The notes: generated by a model not told the origin, from the sequence alone. DNA of 33,361 bases from Conchiformibius sp. (GCA_030537065.1 JAUNOT010000006.1:1-33361), one strand, 5' to 3'; positions 1-8,501 are shown, numbered from the stretch's first letter. Numbers and translations: made by a program.

Positions 1-47
1 CGGATAACAATAGGCGGGATTTTAACATTATTGCTTGGGCGGCGCGG

Positions 48-64
48 TTTCAGGCAGCCTGAAA
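48..64. repeat. DNA uptake sequence (palindromic form)
   Basis: A 17-bp palindrome, TTTCAGGCAGCCTGAAA, with a single central A. It contains AGGCAGCCTGAA on the top strand and AGGCTGCCTGAA on the bottom strand, so it carries both uptake-sequence dialects at once. It lies upstream of proS, beyond the hairpin pair at 152-182. Confidence 0.85.
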
Positions 65-151
65 AACGGCGGCTGCCCAAATGCACTATATTGGGTTGTC
101 ATTATAAAAACCGAAGGTTATTAATTTATCCTTGTCCCAAACCCCTATATA

Positions 152-182
152 TTCAGGCTGCCTGTATTTCAGGCAGCCTGAA
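152..182. terminator. Inverted DUS pair forming a hairpin upstream of proS
   Basis: TTCAGGCTGCCTG at 152-164 is the exact reverse complement of 170-182, with a five-base loop TATTT. This gives a 13-bp perfect stem. Paired DUS commonly act as terminators in Neisseriaceae, so this may end a gene lying left of the window. No clear T-tract follows on the top strand. The sequence from 183 to 239 would then hold the proS promoter; TAGAAT near 190 is a possible -10 box but no matching -35 is evident. Confidence 0.6.
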
Positions 183-239
183 ACCTTGTTAGAATCGCCG
201 TTTTACCTTTCTTAACTTTTTTGCCAAGGAATTTCCCCC

Positions 240-1955
240 ATGAAAGCCAGCCAATTTTTTATTTCTACCTTAAAAGAAGCGCCTGCCGAAGCCGCGCTGC
301 CCAGCCACAAACTGATGTTACGCGCAGGCTTGATTAAAGCCAATGCTTCGGGTTTATATACTTGGATGCCGATGGGTTTGCGCGTATTGCGTAAAGTGGA
401 AAACATTGTGCGCGAAGAAATGAACCGCGCAGGGGCGGTGGAACTGCTGATGCCCGTGGTACAGCCTGCCGAATTGTGGCAGGAAAGCGGGCGTTGGGAC
501 TTTTACGGCAAAGAACTGCTGCGGATAAAAGACCGCCACGAACGCGATTTCTGCTTGGGTCCGACTTGCGAAGAAGTGATTACCGATATTGTCCGCAAAG
601 AATTTAATTCTTACAAACAACTGCCGAAAAACTTTTACCACATCAACACCAAATTCCGTGATGAAGTGCGCCCCCGTTTCGGCGTGATGCGCGCGCGTGA
701 GTTTGTGATGAAAGATGCTTATTCCTTCCATGCCGATTACGAATCGCTGGTTAAAGACGGTTATCAGCCCATGTACGATGCTTATTGCCGTATTTTTGAC
801 CGCTTGGGCTTGGATTACCGTCCTGTGGCGGCGGATACGGGCAGCATCGGCGGCACGGGTTCGCATGAATTTCAAGTGATTGCCGAATCGGGCGAAGACG
901 TGATTGCCTACAGCGACGCTTCCGATTACGCCGCCAATGTGGAATTGGCGCAAACCCTGCCTTTAACGGGCGAACGCGCCGCGCCTGCCGCGCCTTTAAA
1001 CAAAGTTTCTACGCCTGATGTCAAAACCATTGCCCAACTGGTTGAATTTTTAAATATCCCTGTAGAAACCACCATGAAATCCATTGTGGTGGCAGGCGAA
1101 AACGAAGGCGAGCTGGTGTTGCTGCTGCTGCGCGGCGACCATGAATTTAACGACATCAAAGCGGAAAAACTGACGGGCGTGAAATCACCTTTGGAAATGG
1201 CGTCGCCCGAAGCGGTACGCGCCGCCTTTGGTGCGGACGGCGGTTCGCTGGGTCCTGTCGGTTTTGCGGGCAAAGTGTATGCCGATTACGCGCTGGAAAA
1301 AGGCGCGGATTGGGTGATTGGCGCAAATGAAAATGACTGCCACTACACGGGCTTTAACTTCGGGCGCGATGCCGCCGAACCCGAATTTGTGGATTTGCGT
1401 AATGTGGTGGCAGGCGACCCCAGCCCTTGCGGTACAGGCAGCCTGAAACTGGCACGCGGTATTGAAGTGGGACACGTTTTCCAGTTGCGCGACAAATATT
1501 CCGCTGCCATGAACGCCGTCTTCTTGGACAACAACGGCAAATCGCAAGTGATGGAAATGGGCTGTTACGGCATCGGCATTACCCGTATTGTCGCCGCCGC
1601 CATCGAGCAAAACCACGATGAACGCGGCATCATTTGGACAGACAGCATGGCACCGTTTACCGCCGTGATTGTGCCGATGAATTACAAAAAATCCGAAGCC
1701 GTACGCCAAGCCGCCGATGATTTGTACGCGCAACTGCTGGCAGCGGGCGTAGATGTGCTGCTGGACGACCGTGACGAACGCGCAGGCGTATTGCTGAACG
1801 ACAGCGAATTGTTGGGCATTCCGCACCGCATTGTCATTGGCGACCGCGGCTTGAAAGAAGGCGTGGTGGAATATGCCGCCCGTCAAAACGGCGAAGCGCA
1901 AAGCCTGCCCTTGGCCGATGCGGCGGCACGGTTGGTGCAAAGTCTGAATAAATAA
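240..1955 (+). CDS. proS: Prolyl-tRNA synthetase, bacterial type with editing insertion
   Basis: A cytoplasmic class II aminoacyl-tRNA synthetase that charges tRNA-Pro with proline. The 571 residues match the usual length of the bacterial-type enzyme. Class II motif 2 is seen around residue 137 ([12 protein letters not shown] followed by MRAREF) and motif 3 around residue 441 (GCYGIGITR). Between them, roughly residues 225-405, lies the YbaK-like insertion domain that clears mischarged Ala-tRNA-Pro. The C-terminal ~100 residues form the anticodon-binding domain. AAGGA sits nine bases before the ATG, supporting the start. An in-frame DUS at 1436-1447 encodes GSLK within the catalytic domain. 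A DUS hairpin follows the stop codon. Confidence 0.98.
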   Translation: MKASQFFISTLKEAPAEAALPSHKLMLRAGLIKANASGLYTWMPMGLRVLRKVENIVREEMNRAGAVELLMPVVQPAELWQESGRWDFYGKELLRIKDRHERDFCLGPTCEEVITDIVRKEFNSYKQLPKNFYHINTKFRDEVRPRFGVMRAREFVMKDAYSFHADYESLVKDGYQPMYDAYCRIFDRLGLDYRPVAADTGSIGGTGSHEFQVIAESGEDVIAYSDASDYAANVELAQTLPLTGERAAPAAPLNKVSTPDVKTIAQLVEFLNIPVETTMKSIVVAGENEGELVLLLLRGDHEFNDIKAEKLTGVKSPLEMASPEAVRAAFGADGGSLGPVGFAGKVYADYALEKGADWVIGANENDCHYTGFNFGRDAAEPEFVDLRNVVAGDPSPCGTGSLKLARGIEVGHVFQLRDKYSAAMNAVFLDNNGKSQVMEMGCYGIGITRIVAAAIEQNHDERGIIWTDSMAPFTAVIVPMNYKKSEAVRQAADDLYAQLLAAGVDVLLDDRDERAGVLLNDSELLGIPHRIVIGDRGLKEGVVEYAARQNGEAQSLPLADAAARLVQSLNK

Positions 1956-1966
1956 GTTGGAAAGCG

Positions 1967-2004
1967 CAGGCTGCCTGAAACGGAAAAATTTTTCAGGCAG
2001 CCTG
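1967..2004 (+). terminator. DUS-pair hairpin terminator after proS
   Basis: CAGGCTGCCTGAAA (1967-1980) pairs perfectly with 1991-2004, with a ten-base loop CGGAAAAATT. The stem starts 11 bases after the proS stop and ends 12 bases before the autotransporter ATG. It is followed by AAACAGGAAAG, which is the next gene's ribosome-binding region, and not by a T-tract, so its strength as a terminator is uncertain. Confidence 0.6.
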
Positions 2005-2016
2005 AAACAGGAAAGT

Positions 2017-4686
2017 ATGATGATTCAAAAGCAAAATCAAGTTCCATCTGCCTTAAAGCTGCTGGTGGTGCTGACTTCGGGCGCATTGGCGGCGCAGGCA
2101 CGGGCGGCCGAAACACAGGACGTGTTATGCGACCGGCCGACCGGTTGTTATTATGGTGCCAGCAATAAATATAACTCCGAAGCAAATGACCATCCGATTT
2201 GGATTGATTACGGCGACTACCGTACTTGGACAGATAGCCGTGATAACGCGAAGTTAAAGGATATTGAAGCGGAAAATATCCGTGTGCGCGTTAAGCCGCA
2301 ACACTATGAAAACCTGCCCGCCACCCATAGCGGCTACCGTGCTGACTTACCTGTTGAGGGGCAGCCGACACATTACAGTTTAAGCAGCAATCATATTATC
2401 AGTATGTCGGGCAGCAGAAAATCGCGCTCTGACAGTGAATTGATTGTGCCGTCCGGTACCAGCGTGACCCTGTCGGAAGATTATGAAGGCAGTAGTGCCG
2501 TGTATATCAGCGCTACCAAAGCCACTTTGGAAAAAGGTGTTACCCTAACCGTCAATCCAAGCTATGCGGAAAAGCATAATATTGATGTTAAACAGTTTGA
2601 TAAGTGGCGTGGTATTGATTCCGGCAATGCCTTGAGCGTTAATTCGTATGATGATGGCCAACCCGCTTATGTCAAAACGTCTGCCGATATGGTTTTAAAC
2701 GGCAAGGGCAGCGCCGGTATTGACGTACACGGCAAAAACAGTACGGTAGAAGTGAGTGATGCCCAAATTACCCTGAATGCAGGTAATAGTGTCGGTATCA
2801 ACAACGATAATAACGGTACTGTCCGCGCCCGAAACATCAATATTGTTTCCGGCCGCAGCTTGAGTGGTCCACCGACATGGGACAATGCTCATGTCGGTTT
2901 GACGGGAAGCAATTTTGTTTTAGAAAACAGCACGGTTAATTTATCGCCGCAGCATATGAGCTTAGGGGTACTTTTGTGGGATGAAGCCCCCGATACGACG
3001 GTGGAAATCCGTAATAGCAATATCAGCGCACGTTACGGCTTTGCCGTGATTGGCGATGAAGATGAAGTTTACGATAGCGTTGTTCATTTGGATAACAGCA
3101 CCATACGCGGTCATTCGGCCTTGTTGGTGGCCAATCCCAAAGAAATTTCCGAGCAGGATTTTGCTTATATTAACGGTAATCTAGAGGGCAATATCACCTT
3201 CAATGCCCGTAACAGCGAGCTTTACGGCAAAATCGAACTAAACCGCCAAAAAGCCGACGCGCCGCAATCGCGTAACCTTACCCTTAATCTGCGCGACAAC
3301 AGTACTTGGACGCTGAACGGCGACAGCGAGTTGGACAAGCTGAATGTGGCCGGTTCGCAGGTGGTGTTTGAAAAAGGCAACGCATTCAAAACCCTGACCC
3401 TGCATGGCGATTTGAGCGGTAACGGCACTTTTGCCCTGCATACCGATATTGCCGCTGGGCAAGGCGACAAATTGCAAGTCAAAGGCAAGGTTTCAGGCAG
3501 CCACGTTTTGCAGATTGAAGACAGCCAAAACGAACCGAAAAGCGAACAGCAAGCCTTAACCGTCGTGGAAAGCGGCGGCGGCGGCGGCACGTTCAAATTG
3601 AGCGGCGACTATGTTGATGCCGGTACTTTCCGCTACCGTTTAAGCAAACAGGGCGGCAACTGGGCATTGACCTATGCCACACGCCGCGAAAAACCGCAAG
3701 TTACCGACAGCAAAAATACCGGTACATCGCTGCCGGTCGGCAATGTGCCGGATACGGCCGCGCCGAATAATAACGGTACTGATGCACCGTCTGCGCCCGA
3801 GTCCGTCCTGCCTGAACCGCGCATTCTCAGCGCGTATGCCGGACAAAGTCTTGCCCATATTCAGGCAGCCGTGCAAAACCTTCAGCAGCAGCACGACACC
3901 CTAAACTTACGTTTAGCCGATTTACACAGCGCAGGCTACCTGAACGGCTTTTGGATGGAAGGCGAAAACGGCGAAACCCATACCCACGGCCGCGCTGTCG
4001 GCAACCATGCCCACAGCAGCAGCTTCAGGCAGGTACGCAACGCCTACCAAATCGGCTACGACCGCCGACTGGCCAACGGCTATCTCGGCGTATTGGCCGG
4101 ACGCAGCCGCAGTAATCTGCGTTACCGCGACGGCTCGTATGCCGACAGCAGCCTGAAAACCGACACCTTTGCCGTTTACGGCGGCGTATCGTCTGACGAC
4201 TGGTTTGCCGACGGTATTTGGCGGCACAACCGCCACAAAGCCAACGGCGCGGCCGGTATTGACCGCTTCCGCAGCGACAGCCTGACCGTGCAGGGCGGCC
4301 GCAATATTCCCTTGAGCGAACATTGGTATATCACGCCGCAGGCCACGCTGACCGCCGCTTATGTGTCGGGCGGGCGTTATGCCGATAAAAGCCTACTGCT
4401 GCAAAGCCGCGCCGGTGCCGACCTAAACGGCTGGTTTCCGGTCGGGCAGGGCGTGCTGAAGCCGTCTTTCGGCGTGCATTATGTTGGCGACCACCGCCGC
4501 GCCGGTATAACCTTTAACGGTAACAGTTTTAGCGTACCGCGTTCGGGCAGCCGCGTGGCAGTGCGCGGGGGACTGGCAATGGATTTCGGTACTTACAACA
4601 GCCTAAATATCAACCTGCAAACCGAATACGGCAAACATATGCGCCGCCCCTACACCATCGGCATTGGCTACCGCCGCACTTGGTAG
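2017..4686 (+). CDS. Pertactin-like type V autotransporter
   Basis: A secreted and outer-membrane autotransporter of 889 residues; the passenger's target is unknown. The chosen ATG (2017) follows AGGAAAG by a few bases; a longer TTG-started frame from 1957 would run through the DUS hairpin and is unlikely. Residues 1-33 form a signal peptide ending ARA, before AETQ. A C-x5-C pair follows (CDRPTGC). The passenger is Asn/Ser-rich with strand-like repeats, as in beta-helix proteins. About residues 440-550 match the pertactin autochaperone region (LSGNGTFALHTD, GDKLQVKG). A Pro/Asn/Thr-rich linker leads to a barrel from about residue 645 to the C terminus. The protein ends GYRRTW, with terminal Trp instead of the commoner Phe. 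A GGC run at 3574-3588 encodes five glycines. It lies between proS and kdsD, probably as an accessory insertion. Confidence 0.93.
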   Translation: MMIQKQNQVPSALKLLVVLTSGALAAQARAAETQDVLCDRPTGCYYGASNKYNSEANDHPIWIDYGDYRTWTDSRDNAKLKDIEAENIRVRVKPQHYENLPATHSGYRADLPVEGQPTHYSLSSNHIISMSGSRKSRSDSELIVPSGTSVTLSEDYEGSSAVYISATKATLEKGVTLTVNPSYAEKHNIDVKQFDKWRGIDSGNALSVNSYDDGQPAYVKTSADMVLNGKGSAGIDVHGKNSTVEVSDAQITLNAGNSVGINNDNNGTVRARNINIVSGRSLSGPPTWDNAHVGLTGSNFVLENSTVNLSPQHMSLGVLLWDEAPDTTVEIRNSNISARYGFAVIGDEDEVYDSVVHLDNSTIRGHSALLVANPKEISEQDFAYINGNLEGNITFNARNSELYGKIELNRQKADAPQSRNLTLNLRDNSTWTLNGDSELDKLNVAGSQVVFEKGNAFKTLTLHGDLSGNGTFALHTDIAAGQGDKLQVKGKVSGSHVLQIEDSQNEPKSEQQALTVVESGGGGGTFKLSGDYVDAGTFRYRLSKQGGNWALTYATRREKPQVTDSKNTGTSLPVGNVPDTAAPNNNGTDAPSAPESVLPEPRILSAYAGQSLAHIQAAVQNLQQQHDTLNLRLADLHSAGYLNGFWMEGENGETHTHGRAVGNHAHSSSFRQVRNAYQIGYDRRLANGYLGVLAGRSRSNLRYRDGSYADSSLKTDTFAVYGGVSSDDWFADGIWRHNRHKANGAAGIDRFRSDSLTVQGGRNIPLSEHWYITPQATLTAAYVSGGRYADKSLLLQSRAGADLNGWFPVGQGVLKPSFGVHYVGDHRRAGITFNGNSFSVPRSGSRVAVRGGLAMDFGTYNSLNINLQTEYGKHMRRPYTIGIGYRRTW

Positions 4687-4689
4687 GAT

Positions 4690-4701
4690 TTCAGGCAGCC
4701 T
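4690..4701 (-). repeat. DNA uptake sequence after the autotransporter gene
   Basis: TTCAGGCAGCCT, the reverse complement of AGGCTGCCTGAA, begins four bases after the autotransporter stop codon. It is followed by GCG and not GAA, so it is not palindromic. Confidence 0.75.
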
Positions 4702-4713
4702 GCGTGTTATTAA

Positions 4714-4782
4714 GGTCAATTGCCGTTTCGTTTACGGCGGTTTCCGTGTTAAACCATGCCATATACGAAACGGCAATTGACC
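4714..4782. repeat. 69-bp element with 18-bp perfect terminal inverted repeats
   Basis: GGTCAATTGCCGTTTCGT at 4714-4731 is exactly repeated in inverted orientation at 4765-4782, separated by 33 bases. It occupies the gap between the convergent autotransporter and kdsD genes, and its right end abuts the kdsD stop codon. It could be a small mobile element or a long bidirectional terminator hairpin. No T-tract flanks it and I found no second copy in the window. Confidence 0.8.
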
Positions 4783-5754
4783 CTACACAATCCCCGCTTT
4801 CAGCAAATCGTGCATATTTAATGCGCCAACCACTTTGCCATCAGCCGTGCAGACCGGCAGCGAATTGATGCGCTTGTGCTGCATCAGCTTTAAGGCTTCC
4901 GATGCCAGACGTTCGGGGGCGATGGCGGTGGCGGCGGTGGTCATCACATCGTTTACGCTTAAATCGGCAAAATGGTCGCGCCGTTCAAACAGGCGGCGCA
5001 AATCGCCGTCGGTCAGTACGCCTTTCAGGCAGCCTGCGCCGTCGGTTACCGCCAGCATACCCAAACCTTTTTCGCTCATGCGTACCAGCGCGGTTTTCAG
5101 CGGCGTGTGTTCGGCAACGGCAGGCAGGCTGTCACCGCCGTGCATAATATCGCCCACCGTCAGCAGCAAACGCCGCCCCAAACTGCCGGCCGGATGGCTT
5201 AAGGCAAAATCCTGCGGCGTAAACGAACGCGCTTTCAGCAGCACCACCGCCAAAGCATCGCCCAACGCCAGCACCGCTGTGGTGCTGGAAGTGGGCGCCA
5301 AACCAAGCGGACAGGCTTCCTGTGACACCGCCGCGGTAATATGAATATCGGCATGCCGAGCCATCGCCGACTGCGGCCGTGCGGTAATGCAAATCAAGGT
5401 AATATTTTTGCGTTTAAGTGCAGGAATAAGCGCGAGAATTTCATCGCTTTCGCCCGAATTGGACAAGGCCAGCACCACATCGCCGTCCACAATCATGCCC
5501 AAATCGCCGTGTGCGGCTTCGGCAGGGTGGACAAAAAAGGCAGGCGTGCCGGTGGAAGCGAAAGTGGCGGCGGTTTTACGGGCGATATGCCCCGATTTGC
5601 CCATGCCGGTAATAATCACGCGGCCGCGACAGTCCAGCAAAACTTCGGCGGCGCGTACAAAATTGCCGTCCAAGTCGGCCGCCACTTCGCGCACGGCTTC
5701 GGCTTCGGTGTGCATGGCTTCGCGCGCCCAGTCAAGATAAGGTTGTTTAGACAT
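4783..5754 (-). CDS. kdsD: D-arabinose-5-phosphate isomerase (KdsD/KpsF family)
   Basis: Interconverts D-ribulose 5-phosphate and D-arabinose 5-phosphate, the first step toward Kdo for lipooligosaccharide (or Kdo-containing capsule). The 323 residues are the normal length. A SIS sugar-phosphate domain occupies about residues 35-175, with the motifs GMGKSGHIARK, HPAEAAHGDLGM and SNSGESDE. The conserved ALSHPAGSLGRRLL carries the expected active-site His. Two CBS domains follow (VGDIMHGGDSLP and VNDVMTTAATAI start them). Transaldolase lies next to it, divergently, a neighbourhood I recall from Neisseria meningitidis. The phosphatase gene kdsC is not beside it; the autotransporter occupies the downstream side. 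A DUS at 5024-5035 lies inside the gene. Confidence 0.93.
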   Translation of the reverse strand: MSKQPYLDWAREAMHTEAEAVREVAADLDGNFVRAAEVLLDCRGRVIITGMGKSGHIARKTAATFASTGTPAFFVHPAEAAHGDLGMIVDGDVVLALSNSGESDEILALIPALKRKNITLICITARPQSAMARHADIHITAAVSQEACPLGLAPTSSTTAVLALGDALAVVLLKARSFTPQDFALSHPAGSLGRRLLLTVGDIMHGGDSLPAVAEHTPLKTALVRMSEKGLGMLAVTDGAGCLKGVLTDGDLRRLFERRDHFADLSVNDVMTTAATAIAPERLASEALKLMQHKRINSLPVCTADGKVVGALNMHDLLKAGIV

Positions 5755-5774
5755 TTTATTATTCCGTCTGATGC

Positions 5775-5786
5775 AGGCAGCCTGAA
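5775..5786 (+). repeat. DNA uptake sequence (AGGCAGCCTGAA)
   Basis: A single non-palindromic 12-mer, 21 bases upstream of the kdsD start codon, in the divergent kdsD/tal gap. Confidence 0.8.
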
Positions 5787-5825
5787 AACAAGCGGCTGAT
5801 GCTGTTCAAACCCCGCAAAACACGT

Positions 5826-5933
5826 TATAGTTAAAACGCTTTATTTCCCCTACGGCGTTGGCTTGCCTTGCCGTATTGTCCATACTGTCTGCGGCGTGCC
5901 GCCTAGTATGAAAAATAAATCGTTTCAACTTTT
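5826..5933. mobile_element. Correia-like miniature inverted-repeat element, copy 1
   Basis: Imperfect terminal inverted repeats: 5826-5846 (TATAGTTAAAACGCTTTATTT) against the reverse complement of 5913-5933, 17 of 21 positions identical. Inside are nested hairpins: TACGGC/GCCGTA (5851-5856, 5870-5875), CATACT/AGTATG (5881-5886, 5905-5910) and GCGGC/GCCGC (5891-5895, 5898-5902). No open reading frame is present. The internal TACTGTCTGCGGC and GGCGTTGGCTTGCC resemble, from memory, the core of neisserial Correia elements, but the termini differ from their TATAGTGGATTA ends. It ends 38 bases before the tal ATG, so it may influence tal transcription. A shorter relative lies at 9500-9558. Confidence 0.72.
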
Positions 5934-5971
5934 AGCATCTGCCCTTTTCAGCAAATTTTAAGGAAAACACC

Positions 5972-7027
5972 ATGACCATTTTAGCCGAAGTCAAAAAACT
6001 GGGACAACATATCTGGTTGGACAACCTGTCGCGCTCGCTGGTACGCGGCGGCGGTTTGGCCGATATGCTGGCGCAGGGCGTGTGCGGCGTGACCTCCAAC
6101 CCCGCCATTTTCCAAAAAGCCTTTGCCTCCGACCCGCTTTATCAAGACGACATCGCCGCTTTAAAAGCGAAAAACACCGATGCCAAAATCATTTACGAAA
6201 CCTTGGCCGTAGCCGACGTTCAGGCAGCCTGCGATGTGTGCCGCGCCGAATTTGACGCAGACAGCGGCAACAGCGGTTTTGTCAGCTTGGAAGTGTCGCC
6301 CGAATGGTCAAACGACGCAGCCGCCACCGTTGCCGAAGCCAAACGCCTGCACGCCGCCATCAACCGTCCGAATGTGATGATTAAAGTACCGGCCACCGAT
6401 GCCGGTTTGGACGCGCTGCGCGAGCTGGTGGCGGCCGGCATCAGCGTCAATCTGACCCTGCTGTTTTCACGCGAACAAACCCGCAAAGCCTATGCCGCCT
6501 ATTTTGACGGCATCCGCCAACGTTTGGCCGCAGGCGGCAGCGTAAACGGCATTCAAGTGGTGGCCAGCTTCTTTATTTCGCGCGTGGATGCCGCTTTGGA
6601 CGGCCAACTGCCCGAAGCCTTGCGCGGCAAAACCGCCATTGCCTTGGCCAAAGCCGCCTACCGTGATTGGCAGCAAGTGTTCGCCTCCCCTGAAGCAGCA
6701 GAATTAAGCGCACAGGGGATGAACCCCGTACGCCTGCTGTGGGCCTCTACCGGCGTGAAAAACCCTGACTATTCCGCCACTTTGTATGTGGACGAACTGA
6801 TTGGCGAAAACACCGTCAATACCGTTCCCGATGCCACTTTGGCGGCCTTTATCACCAGCGGCACCGCCCGCGCCACGCTGACGGAAAACGCCGATGCCAC
6901 CGAACAAGTGCTGCGCGATGTAGCGGCAGCCGGTGTGGACGTGGAAGCCTTGGCCGCGCGTTTGCAAAGCGAAGGGCTGAAACAGTTTGAAGAAGCCTTT
7001 GCCAAACTGCTTGCGCCTTTGGCCTAA
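5972..7027 (+). CDS. tal: Transaldolase
   Basis: A cytoplasmic enzyme of the non-oxidative pentose phosphate pathway; it transfers a dihydroxyacetone unit from sedoheptulose 7-phosphate to glyceraldehyde 3-phosphate. The 351 residues fit the longer bacterial transaldolase subfamily. The N terminus has the expected [14 protein letters not shown] and [13 protein letters not shown]. The Schiff-base lysine is Lys138 in [12 protein letters not shown]. Other family signatures are [21 protein letters not shown] and [16 protein letters not shown] lies about ten bases before the ATG. A DUS lies inside the gene at 6219-6230 in a surface-type segment. It is divergent from kdsD and its upstream region carries the Correia-like element. 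A DUS hairpin terminates it. Confidence 0.96.
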   Translation: MTILAEVKKLGQHIWLDNLSRSLVRGGGLADMLAQGVCGVTSNPAIFQKAFASDPLYQDDIAALKAKNTDAKIIYETLAVADVQAACDVCRAEFDADSGNSGFVSLEVSPEWSNDAAATVAEAKRLHAAINRPNVMIKVPATDAGLDALRELVAAGISVNLTLLFSREQTRKAYAAYFDGIRQRLAAGGSVNGIQVVASFFISRVDAALDGQLPEALRGKTAIALAKAAYRDWQQVFASPEAAELSAQGMNPVRLLWASTGVKNPDYSATLYVDELIGENTVNTVPDATLAAFITSGTARATLTENADATEQVLRDVAAAGVDVEALAARLQSEGLKQFEEAFAKLLAPLA

Positions 7028-7037
7028 ACCGCACAAA

Positions 7038-7078
7038 CAGGCTGCCTGAAAACGGTTTTTCCGCTTTCAGGCAGCCTG
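7038..7078. terminator. DUS-pair bidirectional terminator between tal and the secreted-protein gene
   Basis: CAGGCTGCCTGAAAACGG (7038-7055) pairs with 7061-7078 around a TTTTT loop, with one mismatch. It sits between two convergent genes and can serve both. The downstream bases on the top strand are AT-rich (AATAATATAATTTATT). Confidence 0.75.
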
Positions 7079-7092
7079 AATAATATAATTTA

Positions 7093-7446
7093 TTAATAAC
7101 AACCAAATTGATTACATGTTCGGCTGAAATAGTTTCCATCAGAATCCGTACCGGTTGTGAAGCGGTAATTTCCAACACGTTGCGTGGTAGAGTTCCAGCT
7201 ATTACCATCCTTATCATAACCATTTGTATAAGTGGTATTACCAATTCTGTTAGATGTTTGAGACCAACTACTCCCTGTATTGGCGTTATAACCATTTACT
7301 GTAGTTATATTACCCAAGCGGTTGATTTGATAAGAATTTCCAGTATTATAGTCATAACAACTACGCACACTGCCACTTCCAATACATTGGGCAAATACGG
7401 CTCCGTTTAAAGATAAAAGAAATAGAGAAAAGACAAGTTTTTTCAT
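7093..7446 (-). CDS. Small secreted cysteine-containing repeat protein, function unknown
   Basis: 117 residues. Residues 1-19 form a clear signal peptide (MKKLVFSLFLLSLNGAVFA) and the mature chain starts at Gln20. The rest is made of about three tandem units of 23-24 residues, each beginning R-[LIV]-G-N and containing N-G-Y and G-[NS]-S-W: RLGNITTVNGY, RIGNTTYTNGY and RVGNYRFTTGT. Two cysteines precede the repeats (QCIGSG, RSCYDY) and two follow (RTCNQFGCY), so two disulfides are possible. It is rich in Asn, Thr, Ser, Gly and Tyr. AAGGAG lies seven bases before the ATG. Similar small proteins occur, as I recall, in Moraxella and Acinetobacter, without known function. The gene is AT-rich and divergent from an XRE-type regulator. 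Confidence 0.85.
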   Translation of the reverse strand: MKKLVFSLFLLSLNGAVFAQCIGSGSVRSCYDYNTGNSYQINRLGNITTVNGYNANTGSSWSQTSNRIGNTTYTNGYDKDGNSWNSTTQRVGNYRFTTGTDSDGNYFSRTCNQFGCY

Positions 7447-7551
7447 GGTAAACTCCTTATTGTGGGAAAATCACTATGAAATATTTTGCATAACCAAACC
7501 ACCTTGCACAAGAGCGTAAAAGTGCAGAAATTGTCAGAAAAGAGCAAAATA

Positions 7552-7959
7552 ATGGAAACTTACGAAAAAATCCGTTTAATTAGGGAACTAAATCAATGGT
7601 CTCAAGAATATATGGCTGAAAAATTAAAAATGTCGCCAAGCGGGTACGCCAAAATTGAACGGGGCGAAACCCGCTTAAATTTAGCTCGTTTAGAACAAAT
7701 TGCTACTGTACTCGGTATAGATATTTGGGAGTTAATGCAAAAAGAAAAACAAGGTTTAGTGGTACAAATCAATGACGGGGGATACCATAATGGTAGCGGA
7801 ACAATTACATTTTATGGTACAGAAAATACAGAAGAAATCGCCCGTTTACAATTAATTATTCAGCACAAGGATGAGCTACTCGAGCAAAAAAACCAAGAAA
7901 TTAAAGCTTTAAAGGAAGTATTGGATGTATTGAAAGCCCATTTGAGTCTAGATAAATAA
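7552..7959 (+). CDS. XRE-family helix-turn-helix regulator with C-terminal coiled coil
   Basis: 135 residues from the ATG at 7552; an extension from 7486 lacks a ribosome-binding site and precedes the conserved domain. Residues 4-57 form a Cro/C1-type domain (IRELNQWSQEYMAEKL, SPSGYAKIERGETRLNLARL, IATVLGID), so it should bind DNA as a dimer. The middle is Gly/Asn-rich. About residues 100-132 are heptad-like (ARLQLIIQHKDELLEQKNQE, then IKALKEVLDVLKAHL), a likely dimerising coiled coil. The upstream spacing of 105 bp is shared with the divergent secreted-protein gene, so it may regulate itself and that gene; this is inference. AT-rich composition suggests acquisition. Confidence 0.88.
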   Translation: METYEKIRLIRELNQWSQEYMAEKLKMSPSGYAKIERGETRLNLARLEQIATVLGIDIWELMQKEKQGLVVQINDGGYHNGSGTITFYGTENTEEIARLQLIIQHKDELLEQKNQEIKALKEVLDVLKAHLSLDK

Positions 7960-7965
7960 TTTTTT

Positions 7966-7977
7966 AGGCAGCCTGAA
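7966..7977 (+). repeat. DNA uptake sequence (AGGCAGCCTGAA) closing the AT-rich cassette
   Basis: It lies seven bases after the stop codon of the XRE regulator and is preceded by a T run (TTTTTT). Together with the DUS pair at 7038-7078 it brackets the AT-rich two-gene segment. Confidence 0.8.
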
Positions 7978-8005
7978 ACCATTGATTACCAACAAACTAT
8001 CAACC

Positions 8006-8434
8006 ATGAAACCCGCCCACAAACTCACCCTTGCCGTTTTACTGCTGCTGTTTGCCGCCGCCAAAGTTGCCCTGCTGCTGTGGTGGCAGCAAAGCCAACC
8101 GAATGCCGCCGAATTGGACTGCCGCCCCGAACAGGCCGCCTGCCCGTTTGACGGCACGGCGCGGCTGCAACTGCTGGGCGTGGGTGGTCACCGCACCCCG
8201 TTTACCGTCCGCATTGACGGGCTGCCTGCAAACGTGCGCCAAGTTTCCGCATCCTTTGAAATGCGCGATATGGATATGGGCTTTAACCGCTTTGATTTAA
8301 AAAAACAAAATAACGGCACTTGGCAGGCCGAACAGATACGTCTGCCCGTCTGCACCGCCGCGCGGCACGACTGGCGCGTGCGCTGGCGCGTGGACGGCCG
8401 CGAATACACCGCTCCGTTCCAAACCAGACCCTAA
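8006..8434 (+). CDS. Membrane-anchored protein of unknown function
   Basis: 142 residues from ATG 8006; a TTG start at 7982 would add eight residues and is less likely because the hydrophobic anchor begins directly after MKPAHK. Residues about 7-27 (LTLAVLLLLFAAAKVALLLWW) form one membrane span or uncleaved signal anchor, leaving a periplasmic domain of about 110 residues. That domain has a Cys pair near its start (DCRPEQAAC) and one later Cys (PVCTAARHDW). It is a predicted beta-rich domain with alternating polar/apolar stretches. I do not recognise the family. It lies 67 bp before gmk on the same strand, but gmk appears to have its own promoter. Confidence 0.8.
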   Translation: MKPAHKLTLAVLLLLFAAAKVALLLWWQQSQPNAAELDCRPEQAACPFDGTARLQLLGVGGHRTPFTVRIDGLPANVRQVSASFEMRDMDMGFNRFDLKKQNNGTWQAEQIRLPVCTAARHDWRVRWRVDGREYTAPFQTRP

Positions 8435-8448
8435 CCGTACGCCGCGCC

Positions 8449-8457
8449 TGCTATAAT
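8449..8457 (+). promoter_or_regulatory. Extended -10 promoter for gmk
   Basis: TGCTATAAT is a perfect extended -10 element (TG-N-TATAAT), 44 bases before the gmk ATG. No good -35 is visible, which is usual for extended -10 promoters. Confidence 0.55.
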
Positions 8458-8501
8458 CGCCATTTTTGCCGCTCAAACCGGCGGCACAAGAAAGGAACAT
8501 C

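Noticed and set aside
1957-2016. N-terminal extension of the autotransporter from a TTG
   Set aside because: It translates the DUS hairpin and would precede the signal peptide; a good ribosome-binding site precedes the ATG at 2017.
3574-3588. GGC repeat in the autotransporter as a phase-variation switch
   Set aside because: The unit is three bases, so slippage would change the number of glycines but not the reading frame; five copies is also short.
8006-8434. Small membrane protein as a member of the AT-rich cassette
   Set aside because: Its composition matches the housekeeping genes, and a DUS separates it from the XRE regulator.
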